64,000 nt of DNA. Origin: Labilibaculum sp. K2S. Its GTDB lineage: Bacteria; Bacteroidota; Bacteroidia; Bacteroidales; Marinifilaceae. Positions within the stretch are counted from its first letter, which is position 1. Each line of letters begins with the position of its first letter. The translations under genes were made by a program, and so were the position numbers. The stretch covers positions 40,364 through 104,363 of the forward strand of contig NZ_JAUCMW010000010.1 of the NCBI RefSeq assembly GCF_030372765.1, given 5' to 3'. The notes under the pieces were generated by a model, which was not told the DNA's origin, did no database searches, and saw nothing but the letters and a program-made list of their open reading frames with translations. Shown here piece by piece: positions 1-8,692 of the stretch.

Positions 1-52
1 TACATGCCTGTCACGCATGGGGTCGCGAGTTCGAGTCTCGTCCAGACCGCCA
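1..52 (+). tRNA. tRNA-Asp (GTC), 5' part outside window
   Basis: The 3' two thirds of a tRNA are visible. The anticodon arm has a perfect 5-bp stem (positions 3-7 with 15-19) around a 7-nt loop whose anticodon is GTC at 10-12. A TTCGAGT T-loop sits on a 5-bp stem, and the acceptor strand CCAGACC-G is followed by an encoded CCA at 50-52. The acceptor and T-loop match the usual bacterial tRNA-Asp. The D-arm and 5' acceptor strand lie before the window. Confidence 0.93.
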
Positions 53-66
53 AAATAAGTAGAAGG

Positions 67-99
67 CCTCCGATTCTTTTGAGTCGGAGGTTTTTTTTT
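67..99 (+). terminator. Rho-independent terminator of the tRNA-Asp transcript
   Basis: A 10-bp stem (67-76 with 81-90, one G:T pair) closes a TTTT loop and is followed by nine T residues. It lies 14 nt after the tRNA CCA end. Confidence 0.9.
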
Positions 100-350
100 A
101 TCTGACATCTTTTGAATATTTCTTAATTCTCAATGTTACAATTTCCGGAACAAATCAAAAATCTTCTACACCCTCTTAAATCCGACTATGTCCAAGTCAC
201 TTTCCAAACACCTACTAACGGATTCTAAACGAGATATTTTCAGAGATTAAAGATTCCAAACTCTTTTTTGTTGGTTTTTTTTTGCATTTTTAATAGGATA
301 AATGCTCACAGCCTTTCTCAGAAGCTCTAATCCGAGAGAGTAGACAAATC
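100..350. other. Gene-free AT-rich stretch
   Basis: No open gene, RNA or clear repeat is seen. Parts of it could belong to the decayed PLP-enzyme gene that follows (a short stretch around 180-190 gives an NPT-like triplet in one frame), but I cannot support this. Confidence 0.4.
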
Positions 351-697
351 TATTCTGGTCAGGAAAGTCACCCACAACATCCTCTAATGGTTGAATTGGC
401 TCATTATGGATCGGGTGGATTTTTTACAATTGATTTGAAAGAAAAAACAAAGCCAATCAATTTATGGAGACAGTGCAAAAAGCCTAGATTGGTTATTTAG
501 CAGTGAGTCTGGGTTCATGCAAAACCCTCTTTAACTCACAAGGAAACAGCACCTTATCGGATATTCCGAAAGATGAAAGGATAAAAACGGGCTTGACAGA
601 TAGTTTGGTGAGAATTTCGATTGAATTGGATGATGATGTTGACCGAACTTATCGGAAAATAAAGAAATGTTTAAAAGAAATCCGGCCACAGGCATAA
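351..697 (+). pseudogene. Remnant of a Cys/Met-metabolism PLP-dependent enzyme (methionine gamma-lyase/cystathionine synthase family)
   Basis: Reading from 351 gives YSGQESHPQHPLMVELAHYG, then SGGFFTIDLK, which match the conserved substrate-loop and small-domain region of the MetB/MetC/methionine gamma-lyase family (HPQH followed by a GG-hydrophobic strand). The frame is lost near 460. In the new frame FMETVQKA runs into a TAG at 485-487, then IGYLAVSLGS continues to the stop at 695-697. The last part (503-697, 64 codons) has the family's final helices: SLG, IPKDERIKTGLTD, LVRISIELDD. Only about the last 115 residues of a ~400-residue enzyme remain; the lysine that binds PLP is gone. A frameshift plus a nonsense codon make a working protein implausible, so 503-697 should not be called as a gene. 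Confidence 0.75.
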
Positions 698-747
698 ATC
701 CAGTCAATAAAATGCATAGATTACCAAATAACTAAAAAATATAGATT

Positions 748-1551
748 ATGCAACAAGAAATATTTCATAGGCTATGGAAGGAATACACCAGACAAAACCC
801 TTCCGCCCAAGCTATACATGATTTATTCATTAAGGAAAATGAACAAGTCGTTAATGATCATGTAGCATTTCGAACCTTCGATGATCCAAGAATGAATATT
901 CAGGTTCTTGCGAAGAGATTTATAAAAGCAGGCTACGAGTTCAAAGGAGAATATATGTTCGAAGATAAGCACTTAAATGCTGTTCATTTGGAACACCCAA
1001 GCGAAGAAAATGCACCAAGAGTATTTATATCAGAATTAATCCTTTCTGAGTTTTCAGAAGATTTTCAGAAAACTGTAAAAAAGAGACTTAATTCGGTGGG
1101 TTTTGCCTATTATGCAGATCCTGAAGTAATTCACAAAGGAAGTGTATGGGGAAAACCATCTTATGCCGACTATCAATTGCTTCGAAAAGAATCGGAATAT
1201 GCAGCATGGCTTTACGTTCACGGATTTAGAGTGAATCATTTCACGGTTAGCATCAACGCACTTCAAAAATACAACAGCATCGAGAAAGTAAATCAATTTA
1301 TTAAAGACAATGGTTTTGAAATGAACACCTCGGGAGGTGAAATTAAAGGCATGCCTGAAAAACTATTGCAACAGTCTTCTACCCTTTCGGAAATCATCAA
1401 AGTTGAATTTGTGGAAGGGGTATACGAGATACCGGCCTGTTTTTATGAATTTGCGATTCGTTATCCTGATGAAAATGGAAAACTTTTCTCTGGTTTTATT
1501 GCCGCCAATGCCAATAAGATTTTTGACAGCAGTAATTTCAGAGAGAAATAA
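748..1551 (+). CDS. DUF1338 family protein (HglS-like 2-oxoadipate dioxygenase/decarboxylase fold)
   Basis: The 267-residue protein belongs to the DUF1338 family. The N-terminal NDHVAFRTFDDPRMNI segment carries the first metal-binding His (about residue 38), VNHFTVSIN (about 165-173) carries the second, and CFYEFAIRY (about 231-239) carries the likely metal-binding Glu. In the characterised member HglS from Pseudomonas, a His-His-Glu site in a vicinal-oxygen-chelate-like fold converts 2-oxoadipate to D-2-hydroxyglutarate in lysine breakdown. The Bacteroidota branch is shorter than HglS (~460 aa), so the substrate here is not settled. It is cytoplasmic, with no signal peptide. It stands alone on the plus strand and is followed by its own terminator. 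Confidence 0.8.
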   Translation: MQQEIFHRLWKEYTRQNPSAQAIHDLFIKENEQVVNDHVAFRTFDDPRMNIQVLAKRFIKAGYEFKGEYMFEDKHLNAVHLEHPSEENAPRVFISELILSEFSEDFQKTVKKRLNSVGFAYYADPEVIHKGSVWGKPSYADYQLLRKESEYAAWLYVHGFRVNHFTVSINALQKYNSIEKVNQFIKDNGFEMNTSGGEIKGMPEKLLQQSSTLSEIIKVEFVEGVYEIPACFYEFAIRYPDENGKLFSGFIAANANKIFDSSNFREK

Positions 1552-1575
1552 ATTAAAATAGTACCACAATGTATC

Positions 1576-1611
1576 AGCCCGCCAAACAAATCTGTTTGAG
1601 CGGGCTTTTTT
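1576..1611 (+). terminator. Terminator after the DUF1338 gene
   Basis: A 7-bp stem AGCCCGC/GCGGGCT, with inner pairing CAAACA/TGTTTG, is followed by six T residues, 24 nt after the stop codon. Confidence 0.85.
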
Positions 1612-1677
1612 GCTTTTCATCATTCCTCTTTGTCCTGTAAACTTTTATCTTTACCTCCTCTAACTTAAACCCGCAAC

Positions 1678-4236
1678 GTGAAAAATACATCAACACTATT
1701 CCTTCTAATTGCATTGCTTTTTTCGGCGTGCACCACAAGCACAAAACAATCAGGCATTGAAACAGGCGTAGCCAAAACAATGGCAGTATACCGAAAAGCG
1801 AATATCTCCAATCTGGAATATCAGCTGAATTTTGATATCCCTGAGGATCGTACCAAGACAATTCAGGGAAACAATAAAATCAGTTTTGAACTGCAATCAA
1901 CCGATCAGGATCTTCAAATTGATTTTCGTGAAGATGCCAGCCGACTCCATCAAATAATCTGCAATGGAAAAGCTTCAGGCTACCGTTTTGAATCAGAGCA
2001 TTTAATTATCCCGAAAGGGGAATTGATAAAAGGAACAAACCAAATTGAAATTGAATTTACTGCCGGAAACAGCTCCTTAAATCGCAACGATGAGTTTCTG
2101 TACACCTTGTTTGTGCCGGACAGAGCGAGAACAGCATTCCCATGCTTCGATCAGCCAAATTTAAAAGCCAAATTTCAATTGGAATTAAGTGTGCCTAAAA
2201 GCTGGAAGGCAATAGCCAATGGTAAAATTGAATCAGTAAAAGAAGACGCAGACAAAAGCTATTATAAATTTCTTACCACGAAAGAGCTGCCAACCTACCT
2301 GTTCTCTTTTGCCACCGGTAAATTCGAAACCATAACGCGCGAGCACAATGGTCATCAACACACCATGTATCACCGCGAAACCGATCCCGAAAAATTGGCC
2401 GGTAATACCGATGAAATCTTTCGTTTGTTGTTTCAATCGCTCGATTGGCTAGAAGAATATACCGATATTCCCTACCCTTTTGGAAAGTATGATATTGTGG
2501 TGATTCCATCCTTTCAATATGGCGGCATGGAGCACACGGGAGCGACACTGTACAATGCTTCCAAATTATTTTTGGATAAAAATGCAAGCAAAAACGACAG
2601 ATTGTACCGGGCAAATTTAATTGCCCACGAAACAGCTCACATGTGGTTTGGCGATTTAGTGACTATGAAATGGTTCGATCAGGTTTGGCTGAAAGAGGTT
2701 TTTGCCAATTTCCTTGCCGATAAAATTACCAACCCAAGCTTTCCGGATATGAACCATGCACTGAAATTTAAGATGGCACATTTCCCGGGGTCCTATGCTG
2801 TTGATCGCACAAGCGGAGCCAATGCAATTAATCAGGTATTACCCAACCTAAAGGATGCCGGATCGGTTTACGGAAGCATTATTTATCACAAATCGTCCAT
2901 TGTAATGGATATGCTGGAACGGATTACGGGTGAAGAAGAACTGCAAAAAGGCTTGCAAACCTATCTAAAAAAATATGCCTACGGCAATGCCAGTTGGGAA
3001 GATTTGATTGCAATTTTGGACGAAACCACTTCGAGTGATTTAAAACAATGGAGCAAAGTTTGGGTTGACAAGGCCGGAAGACCTGCAATAACATCATCAA
3101 TTTCAAGTGAAAATGGTCTGATTACTGATTTGACAATCACGCAAAGTGATGCCAAAGGAAATGCCGGAGACTGGAATCAGGATTTAAACATTCTTTTAGG
3201 CTATAAAGAAACAAGTGAAGTAGTATCTGTGAAATTTGATCAGGCACAGCTTTCAATTCCCGAAGTAAAAGGCAAAAAAATACCCGACTACATCATCCCA
3301 AACGGAAAAGGAAATGCCTATGGTTTTTTTAAACTAGATGCTAAAACCAAGCACTTCCTTCTTGAAAACATGCACAAAATTAAAGATGATTTGGTGCGTG
3401 GTGTGGCGTGGATCAACCTGTATGAGAATCTTTGTGAAGGAGAAGTAAACGGAAAAGAATTTGTGCTTGCCGCCGAAAAGCAATTGGCAAAGGAGAAAAA
3501 CGCTTTGATTTTGGAGCGCATGCTATCATATATGCAATCGGCCTATTGGCTTCATGTAAGTGCCGAAGAAAGGTTACAAATTGGAAAACATTTGGAAAAC
3601 AGCCTTTGGGTTCAATTGAACGGAGAAAAGGATATGAGTAAGAAATCGAGCTTATTCAGTACATTTAGCAGTATTGCAGAAAGCAAAGCGCGTTTGGAAC
3701 AACTATTTACAGCTTGGAAAGATGAAACTGAAATTGACGGATTCAGTCTTTCGGAAACCAAGGCAACTGATTTAGCAACTAATTTGTCCATAAAAATGCC
3801 TGAAAAAGCAGAAGAGCTTGTTGCCACACAAATCGAACGAATTAAAAATCCTGATCGTAAAAAACGCTTGCAATTTGCAGCTCCTGCACTGTCGGCCAAT
3901 CAGCAAATTCGCGAAGAATTCTTTGCCAGTCTGCGCAAAACCGAAAACAGAGAAATTGAGCGCTGGGTTTTAGATGGTTTAAGGTATCTGAATCATCCAC
4001 TGCGGGAAAAGGAAGCTTTAACCTACTTGCCTCAGGCTCTGGAATTACTGGAAGAGATTCAGGTTACCGGAGATATTTTCTTTCCTGCCAATTGGCTAAG
4101 TGCCAGCTATAGTGGACTTCAATCAAAAGAAGCAGGAGATATTACCCGTCGGTTTTTGGCTGAACGTCCTGATTATCCTGAGAATTTGAAATTGAAGATC
4201 CTTCAGGCTACAGATTTGGTGCTGAGGAAGAAATAA
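1678..4236 (+). CDS. M1 family metallo-aminopeptidase, lipoprotein
   Basis: The 852-residue protein starts with GTG; the next residues form a lipoprotein signal (hydrophobic run, then LLFSAC with the lipidated Cys about residue 18). The catalytic module is complete. GGMEH at 282-286 is the exopeptidase motif equivalent to GAMEN. HETAH at 317-321 followed by Glu340 gives the HExxH-x18-E zinc site. Members cleave N-terminal residues from peptides. A long helical C-terminal half (about 480-850) closes over the active site in this family. The lipobox predicts attachment to a membrane on the periplasmic or outer side. The gene is monocistronic and ends in a hairpin terminator. GTG is chosen because it gives the intact lipobox and no ATG precedes it in frame. 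Confidence 0.92.
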   Translation: MKNTSTLFLLIALLFSACTTSTKQSGIETGVAKTMAVYRKANISNLEYQLNFDIPEDRTKTIQGNNKISFELQSTDQDLQIDFREDASRLHQIICNGKASGYRFESEHLIIPKGELIKGTNQIEIEFTAGNSSLNRNDEFLYTLFVPDRARTAFPCFDQPNLKAKFQLELSVPKSWKAIANGKIESVKEDADKSYYKFLTTKELPTYLFSFATGKFETITREHNGHQHTMYHRETDPEKLAGNTDEIFRLLFQSLDWLEEYTDIPYPFGKYDIVVIPSFQYGGMEHTGATLYNASKLFLDKNASKNDRLYRANLIAHETAHMWFGDLVTMKWFDQVWLKEVFANFLADKITNPSFPDMNHALKFKMAHFPGSYAVDRTSGANAINQVLPNLKDAGSVYGSIIYHKSSIVMDMLERITGEEELQKGLQTYLKKYAYGNASWEDLIAILDETTSSDLKQWSKVWVDKAGRPAITSSISSENGLITDLTITQSDAKGNAGDWNQDLNILLGYKETSEVVSVKFDQAQLSIPEVKGKKIPDYIIPNGKGNAYGFFKLDAKTKHFLLENMHKIKDDLVRGVAWINLYENLCEGEVNGKEFVLAAEKQLAKEKNALILERMLSYMQSAYWLHVSAEERLQIGKHLENSLWVQLNGEKDMSKKSSLFSTFSSIAESKARLEQLFTAWKDETEIDGFSLSETKATDLATNLSIKMPEKAEELVATQIERIKNPDRKKRLQFAAPALSANQQIREEFFASLRKTENREIERWVLDGLRYLNHPLREKEALTYLPQALELLEEIQVTGDIFFPANWLSASYSGLQSKEAGDITRRFLAERPDYPENLKLKILQATDLVLRKK

Positions 4237-4309
4237 GATTCAAGGGACAAGTATTAGGTACTCAGCATTAATAATCAAAAGATTGAACCTCTTTTTAAAA
4301 TATAATGAT

Positions 4310-4338
4310 GGTGCTCCCTAACGGGAGTGCCATTTTTT
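4310..4338 (+). terminator. Terminator after the aminopeptidase gene
   Basis: GGTGCTCCC pairs with GGGAGTGCC (two G:T pairs) over a TAAC loop and is followed by a T-rich tract. Confidence 0.8.
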
Positions 4339-4486
4339 TATTTATAATTATCTACTGCATCTCCTAAGCCCTTCTCCTAAAGTGGATGGGAGAACCTCAG
4401 AATTTAGATTATAAGATTCTCCCTTTGTAGAGGAGATGCCGACAAGCGAAAGGGTGTTGGTTCTTGAAATTATCTTCTTCTAAAAC

Positions 4487-4930
4487 TTAAAACTTCTGTA
4501 CCACCAATATTCCTGCGAAGATGAGTAAAACTCCTAAAATACGTCCCCAGTTAATGGGTTGAACAGGCACACCAAACATGCCAAAATGATCCAAAACCAG
4601 TGAAAAAACCAACTGACCGGCTACAATTAAACCAAAGCTTAAGGCTGCCCCCAGTCGTGGAATCAGAAAAATAACTGAGCCAACAAATATAGAACCCATC
4701 ATTCCGCCTACCCATGCATATATAGGAGCTTCCTTTGCAGCCAGTAATAAGTTATTTGGAGTACGGGTGCCCAAAATCACCAGTAAAAGCACAAAACCAC
4801 CCACCATAAAATTTACCAAAGCAGCCATAAGAGGCGCTTTTAAAAATACACCTAACTTTGCATTTATACTCGCCTGAACTGGCAACAGGCAACCTACAGC
4901 AAGAGCCAACAACATCAAAAAATATCTCAT
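4487..4930 (-). CDS. DMT-superfamily small integral membrane protein (YdcZ/DUF606 type)
   Basis: The 147-residue protein has about five hydrophobic segments and almost no soluble part. The opening LALAVGCLLPVQASINAKLG, with a polar break after the first helix, and the GLIVAGQLVFSLVLDHFG segment with a Gly-Arg-Ile end are typical of the YdcZ/DUF606 half-size members of the drug/metabolite transporter superfamily. These are thought to work as dimers; their substrates are not known. The gene is single, convergent with the upstream aminopeptidase gene, and starts close to the tandem array at 5126-5490. Confidence 0.8.
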   Translation of the reverse strand: MRYFLMLLALAVGCLLPVQASINAKLGVFLKAPLMAALVNFMVGGFVLLLVILGTRTPNNLLLAAKEAPIYAWVGGMMGSIFVGSVIFLIPRLGAALSFGLIVAGQLVFSLVLDHFGMFGVPVQPINWGRILGVLLIFAGILVVQKF

Positions 4931-5070
4931 ATAAATCGTAAATTTGAAAACAAAAATAGGAATTTAAAGTTCTCGGAGACCTATAGGTAAGCAATAAAAA
5001 AAATCTTCTGCACTTTCACTGTTCCATACCTAAAAATTGGACACAACATTTTACCAAGCTTGTTCTCCAA
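4931..5070. other. Intergenic DNA before array 1
   Basis: Upstream region of the minus-strand membrane-protein gene. A GGACACA word near 5040 also occurs just before the second array (about 18697), so homology between the two loci may extend this far. I see no gene. Confidence 0.4.
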
Positions 5071-5103
5071 CTAAAAACAATTACACAAAAACAGAGACAC
5101 TAC
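5071..5103 (+). repeat. Shared leader of tandem array 1
   Basis: This segment matches 18713-18745 with about 29 of 33 positions identical. The core is AAAAACAATTACACAAAAA, then GAGACACTAC. In both places a 41-42 bp tandem array of otherwise different sequence starts directly after it. Read on the minus strand it begins GTAGTGTCTC and contains TTTTTGTGTAATTG, which resembles insertion-sequence terminal repeats of the IS256 kind. No transposase is nearby, so this link is inference. Confidence 0.7.
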
Positions 5104-5125
5104 GCATATAAGCCATCTTTTTGTT

Positions 5126-5500
5126 TGGTGAGCTTATTCCCCTGATATTTTCGTCATTTTTTTACTTGGTAAACTTATTTCCCTAAGGTTTTCGTCATTT
5201 TTTTTACTTGGAAAACTTACTTCCCTGAGATTTTCGTCATCTTTTTACTTGGTAAACTTATTTCCCTGAGGTTTTCGACAATTTTTTACTTGGTAAACTT
5301 ATTCCCCTGAGGTTTTCGTCATTTTTTTTACTTGGTAAACTTACTTCCCTGAGATTTTCGTCATCTTTTTACTTGGTAAACTTATTTCCCTGAGGTTTTC
5401 GTCATTTTTTTTACTTGGTAAACTTACTTCCCTGAGGTTTTCGTCATTTTTTTACTTGGTAAACTTATTTCCCTGAGATTTTCGACTATTTTTAATTGGA
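5126..5500 (+). repeat. Tandem array 1: about nine 41-42 bp units
   Basis: Nine head-to-tail units are seen. Each reads approximately ACTTGGTAAACTTA, TTCCCTGAGGTTTTCGTCA, then a T7-T8 tract. First and last units are the most diverged (the last ends in GACTATTTTTAATTGG). Differences between units are point changes and T-tract length. There is no spacer sequence, so it is not a CRISPR array, and every frame is broken. A possible role as protein-binding or transcript-structured DNA is unknown. Confidence 0.93.
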
Positions 5501-5580
5501 CAAAAAAGCAATTTGCGTTTGACAGGCTTAGTTTTCGTAATTTTAATTACCAGTTTTATTATAGCTTGTGAGTAGTTAAA

Positions 5581-6114
5581 CTATTCAAAATATGGAGCAT
5601 AACACATTCTTTTAAAACTCTTTTTGAAAAAAGACAGCTTTACTGCTGTTAGCCCATCGGGATACGTCATTAGAAACATCTCAGGTGAAATACCATTTTT
5701 TCGCATTGGGAGTTGTTTGTAATCAATTGTGTTGAGTTTAAATCCGAGTCGTTCGTAAAAAGCGATTCGCCGCTTACTGGTATCACAATTGGGCAGTTCC
5801 ACCTCTAATAGTATAGCTTCACTAGTCTGCGAAAGAAACTGCTCAACAATGCATTTACCATATCCTTTGCCCCTGTATTCAATCGGTGTGGCCAAATGTT
5901 CAATATACCTCAGTCCAGCAAATTGCCACCATAATATAAAACCCACAAAAACTCCATCAACAGTCGCAATATCAAAATGATAATTTGCATTCTTCATGAT
6001 CTGCTGCTGCAATTCAAGCTCTCTGCGTTCTTCTTCTGGAAATGCATCCTCATACAATTCCCAGGCTTGTAAAAAGCCAATTGTATTCGTTGGTGTTAGT
6101 CTGGTTCTTTTCAC
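5581..6114 (-). CDS. GNAT family N-acetyltransferase
   Basis: The 177-residue protein is a single GNAT domain. Residues about 80-92 (EHLATPIEYRGKGYGKCIVEQFL) give the acetyl-CoA pyrophosphate-binding motif (R/Q)xxGxG/A, here RGKGYGK, and RRIAFYERLGFKLN gives the C-terminal YxxxGF motif. Its acceptor substrate cannot be told. It is the last gene of a minus-strand series, 24 nt downstream of the histidine kinase, so it may be co-transcribed with the kinase and the ErcA-like gene. Confidence 0.88.
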   Translation of the reverse strand: MKRTRLTPTNTIGFLQAWELYEDAFPEEERRELELQQQIMKNANYHFDIATVDGVFVGFILWWQFAGLRYIEHLATPIEYRGKGYGKCIVEQFLSQTSEAILLEVELPNCDTSKRRIAFYERLGFKLNTIDYKQLPMRKNGISPEMFLMTYPDGLTAVKLSFFKKSFKRMCYAPYFE

Positions 6115-6138
6115 TGTGGCTGTTAGTTAATATGGTTC

Positions 6139-7335
6139 TTAATTTACGGGAATGTACTTGATGGTAAAATAGAATGTTGATCCTTTGTTTACATCCGATT
6201 CCACCCAAATTTTACCACCCAGCAAATCGACGAATTCTTTGGAAATAGCCAGGCCTAATCCTGTTCCGCCATAATTTGACATCACAAAATCACTTGCCTG
6301 CATAAACCGGTCAAAAATTCTGGTTTGCATCTCTTCCGGTATACCAATACCACTATCAGTTACATAAAAAACGATATCTCCGTCAATCAGCCGATATCCA
6401 AACTCAATACTACCTTCATGAATAAATTTAAAAGCATTGTTCAGTAAATTAGTTAAAATCTGAATTATTTTAGTTTTATCAGTAAATACAACCGATTCCT
6501 GATCGGATAATGCTTGATGGAGCTGAATTGATAAATGGCGGGAGAATGCCTGTTTTTCGTAAATAATCAATAAATCTGATAAAAGCTGATTAATATTGAT
6601 TGATTCCAGATAAACCTTATCCTGCTTTGTTTGTAAGGTAGAAATGGTAAGAATATCGTTTACGATTGAAAGAAGCTGATTTGCATTTTCAATTATTATG
6701 GAGGTGAATTTTTTGCGTTTTTCAGGTAATAAATCCGAATTGTTGAGTAATTCCGAAAACCCAACAATGGAATTCATGGGGGTTCGAATTTCATGAGACA
6801 TATTTTGTAAAAAAGCTGTTTTTAAGTGAGCACTTTCTTCTGCCTTCTTCTTAGCTTCCAGCAGCTTTTCTTCATATTCTTTGCGCACCGTAAAATCGCG
6901 AAGAACTGCTACAAAAACGTTTAAACCATTCCAAAAAGTATTATTAATAGAAATCTGAACAGGTATTTCTTTTCTAGTTTTATTTTGTAAAACAATCCAT
7001 TCTATTGTTTGCGTGTTGTTATTTCTTACTTTGTTCCAAATATCAGACAGAATCTCGATATTGTTTTGGGCTGCAGATATATCCATTACCGTTAAATTAT
7101 CACCCAATTCAGCATTCAACAATAATTCAGCAGGCTTGTTTAAAAATAAAATCTTACCCGAAATATCATGAATGATTATTCCATCGCTGGTGCTGTTAAT
7201 AATGGCATCCAGATTCTTCCGCGAAGCTTCCAGCTCTTCAATTTTATTTTGCAGCTCTGGATAATAACTTTTCCTAAGTGAGTTCTCACCCAGTCCTATT
7301 ATTTTATTTCGGTCGTTAATCCATTTATCTTCCAT
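6139..7335 (-). CDS. PAS-domain sensor histidine kinase, probable partner of ErcA-like protein
   Basis: The protein (398 residues from the preferred start) has an N-terminal coiled segment, one PAS domain (DAIINSTSDGIIIHDISGKI to about residue 150), a HisKA dimerisation domain with the phospho-acceptor in NMSHEIRTPMN, and a HATPase_c domain with GIGIPEEMQ and GGTGLGLAISK boxes. It has no membrane segment and no receiver domain, so it should be a soluble sensor. An ATG at 7357-7359 lies inside the preceding gene; the ATG at 7333-7335, directly after that gene's stop, is preferred. Either choice implies translational coupling to the ErcA-like alcohol dehydrogenase. In Pseudomonas, ErcA works in a kinase cascade that controls ethanol oxidation, so this pair may sense an alcohol or redox state. 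Confidence 0.88.
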   Translation of the reverse strand: MEDKWINDRNKIIGLGENSLRKSYYPELQNKIEELEASRKNLDAIINSTSDGIIIHDISGKILFLNKPAELLLNAELGDNLTVMDISAAQNNIEILSDIWNKVRNNNTQTIEWIVLQNKTRKEIPVQISINNTFWNGLNVFVAVLRDFTVRKEYEEKLLEAKKKAEESAHLKTAFLQNMSHEIRTPMNSIVGFSELLNNSDLLPEKRKKFTSIIIENANQLLSIVNDILTISTLQTKQDKVYLESININQLLSDLLIIYEKQAFSRHLSIQLHQALSDQESVVFTDKTKIIQILTNLLNNAFKFIHEGSIEFGYRLIDGDIVFYVTDSGIGIPEEMQTRIFDRFMQASDFVMSNYGGTGLGLAISKEFVDLLGGKIWVESDVNKGSTFYFTIKYIPVN

Positions 7336-7336
7336 A

Positions 7337-8512
7337 TTATAAAGCTTCTTTATAAACAACTTCCAAATCTTTTTTTACCGGAGGTCGCGGATTTGTTGCA
7401 TTACACGGATCTTTAATTGCTTTGCCTGACAAGACATAAATTATATCTAGAGTTACCCCCTTTTGCTGAAGAGTTTTATCAACACCTAATGTTTTGTTCA
7501 TTTGAAAAAGGTAGTTCATCAATGATTTTTTATTTTCCTGATTATTACTTCCCACCGTTGGCAATTGAAGAGTTTCTGCAATTTTTTTGTATCTATCACA
7601 GGATACATCAAAATTATAGTTCACCACGTGTGGTAATAATATGGCATTGCACTCACCATGCGGTAAATCTAAATACCCACCCAAACTATGAGCCATTGAA
7701 TGAATGCATCCCAAACTGGCATTTGAAAATGCCAATCCTGCATAAAGACTTGCCAACATTACTTTTCCTCTTGCCTGCAAATTGTTTGGTTCTTGTATTG
7801 AATACAGTAAATTTTTATCGAGCAGTCGGATTGCCTCTAGTGCATATAAATCGGTAAATGCTGAACTTGCATTAGATACAAAGGCCTCGAAGGCATGAGA
7901 AAGGGCATCCATTCCGGTACATGCGCTTAAATGCTTGTCCATACTTGTCAATACATAGGGATCAATCAGTGCCACATCGGGTACAGTTGCCTTACTAATA
8001 ATGGCCATCTTATATTTCTCTTCGTAATTATTGATAATTGCGAATTGCGAGACATCGGCTGAGGTTCCTCCTGTGGTAGGAATACACACTAAGGGAGGCA
8101 TGGGTTTGTATATTTTGTCTACTCCTTCAAAATCTCTGATATCTCCACCGTTGTTAGCAATGATTCCAATTCCTTTCGCACAATCGATAACACTCCCGCC
8201 CCCAATTGCCAGAATCATATTACACCCGTTTTGACTATACATTTGCGCCCCCTCCATTACTTCGTAATCTCTGGGATTAGGGGAAACATTGGAGAAAATC
8301 ACATAGTCAATTTCAGCTTCCTTCAACTTATCTTCTGCCTCCAATAACCATGGTGCCTTTAAAATTATGTTGTCGGTAACTAACAGAACTTTCCGCCCGC
8401 CAAGCTTTTGACAATATAAACCTACGTAAACTCTTGAATCGAGTCCGAAAATATATTCCGGAGCTACAAATTTTCTAATTTCCAGTTGTATATCATCGAA
8501 TTCTTTACTCAT
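7337..8512 (-). CDS. ErcA-like iron-containing alcohol dehydrogenase family protein
   Basis: The 391-residue protein is a full-length group III iron-dependent alcohol dehydrogenase. Its opening EIRKFVAPEYIFGLDSR, then SNVSPNPRDYEV and IPTTGGTSADVSQFAIIN, are hallmarks of the ErcA branch rather than of fermentative dehydrogenases. NAD-binding GGGSVIDCAKGIG is intact. Metal ligands are visible in DVALIDP, GMDALSHAFEAF, CIHSMAHSLGG and LPHGECNA. In Pseudomonas ErcA is described as a regulatory component tied to sensor kinases of alcohol oxidation. Here it is directly followed by a PAS histidine kinase with only about one base between stop and start, which supports a signalling role. Enzyme activity on its own remains possible because the metal ligands are present. 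Confidence 0.87.
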   Translation of the reverse strand: MSKEFDDIQLEIRKFVAPEYIFGLDSRVYVGLYCQKLGGRKVLLVTDNIILKAPWLLEAEDKLKEAEIDYVIFSNVSPNPRDYEVMEGAQMYSQNGCNMILAIGGGSVIDCAKGIGIIANNGGDIRDFEGVDKIYKPMPPLVCIPTTGGTSADVSQFAIINNYEEKYKMAIISKATVPDVALIDPYVLTSMDKHLSACTGMDALSHAFEAFVSNASSAFTDLYALEAIRLLDKNLLYSIQEPNNLQARGKVMLASLYAGLAFSNASLGCIHSMAHSLGGYLDLPHGECNAILLPHVVNYNFDVSCDRYKKIAETLQLPTVGSNNQENKKSLMNYLFQMNKTLGVDKTLQQKGVTLDIIYVLSGKAIKDPCNATNPRPPVKKDLEVVYKEAL

Positions 8513-8637
8513 TACGTGCTTTTTTTAGGTTACCATTACGTATATTCTTCTCTGATAGAAAGTTTTTTAACCCGAGCTTCTTTAAAGATAGTAAATATGA
8601 ACATATCCGCATTACTATTCACCCAATTAGCAGATAC

Positions 8638-8668
8638 AAAAAAAGACCAAGCTAAGGAGCTTGGTCTT
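8638..8668 (-). terminator. Terminator after the IMP dehydrogenase gene
   Basis: An 11-bp perfect stem AAGACCAAGCT/AGCTTGGTCTT with a 4-nt loop. Read on the minus strand it is followed by a T-rich tract. It lies 25 nt after the guaB stop. Confidence 0.88.
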
Positions 8669-8692
8669 GAAATATACCTAAATTTTAATCGT

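Noticed and set aside
503-697. Stand-alone 64-residue gene
   Set aside because: It is the last part of a broken PLP-enzyme gene whose upstream codons are still readable in another frame and past a TAG; not an independent gene.
5126-5500. CRISPR array
   Set aside because: Units are tandem without unique spacers, and no cas genes are near.
7336-7359. Upstream ATG of the PAS kinase
   Set aside because: It lies inside the ErcA-like gene; the ATG directly after that gene's stop is the simpler start, though not proven.
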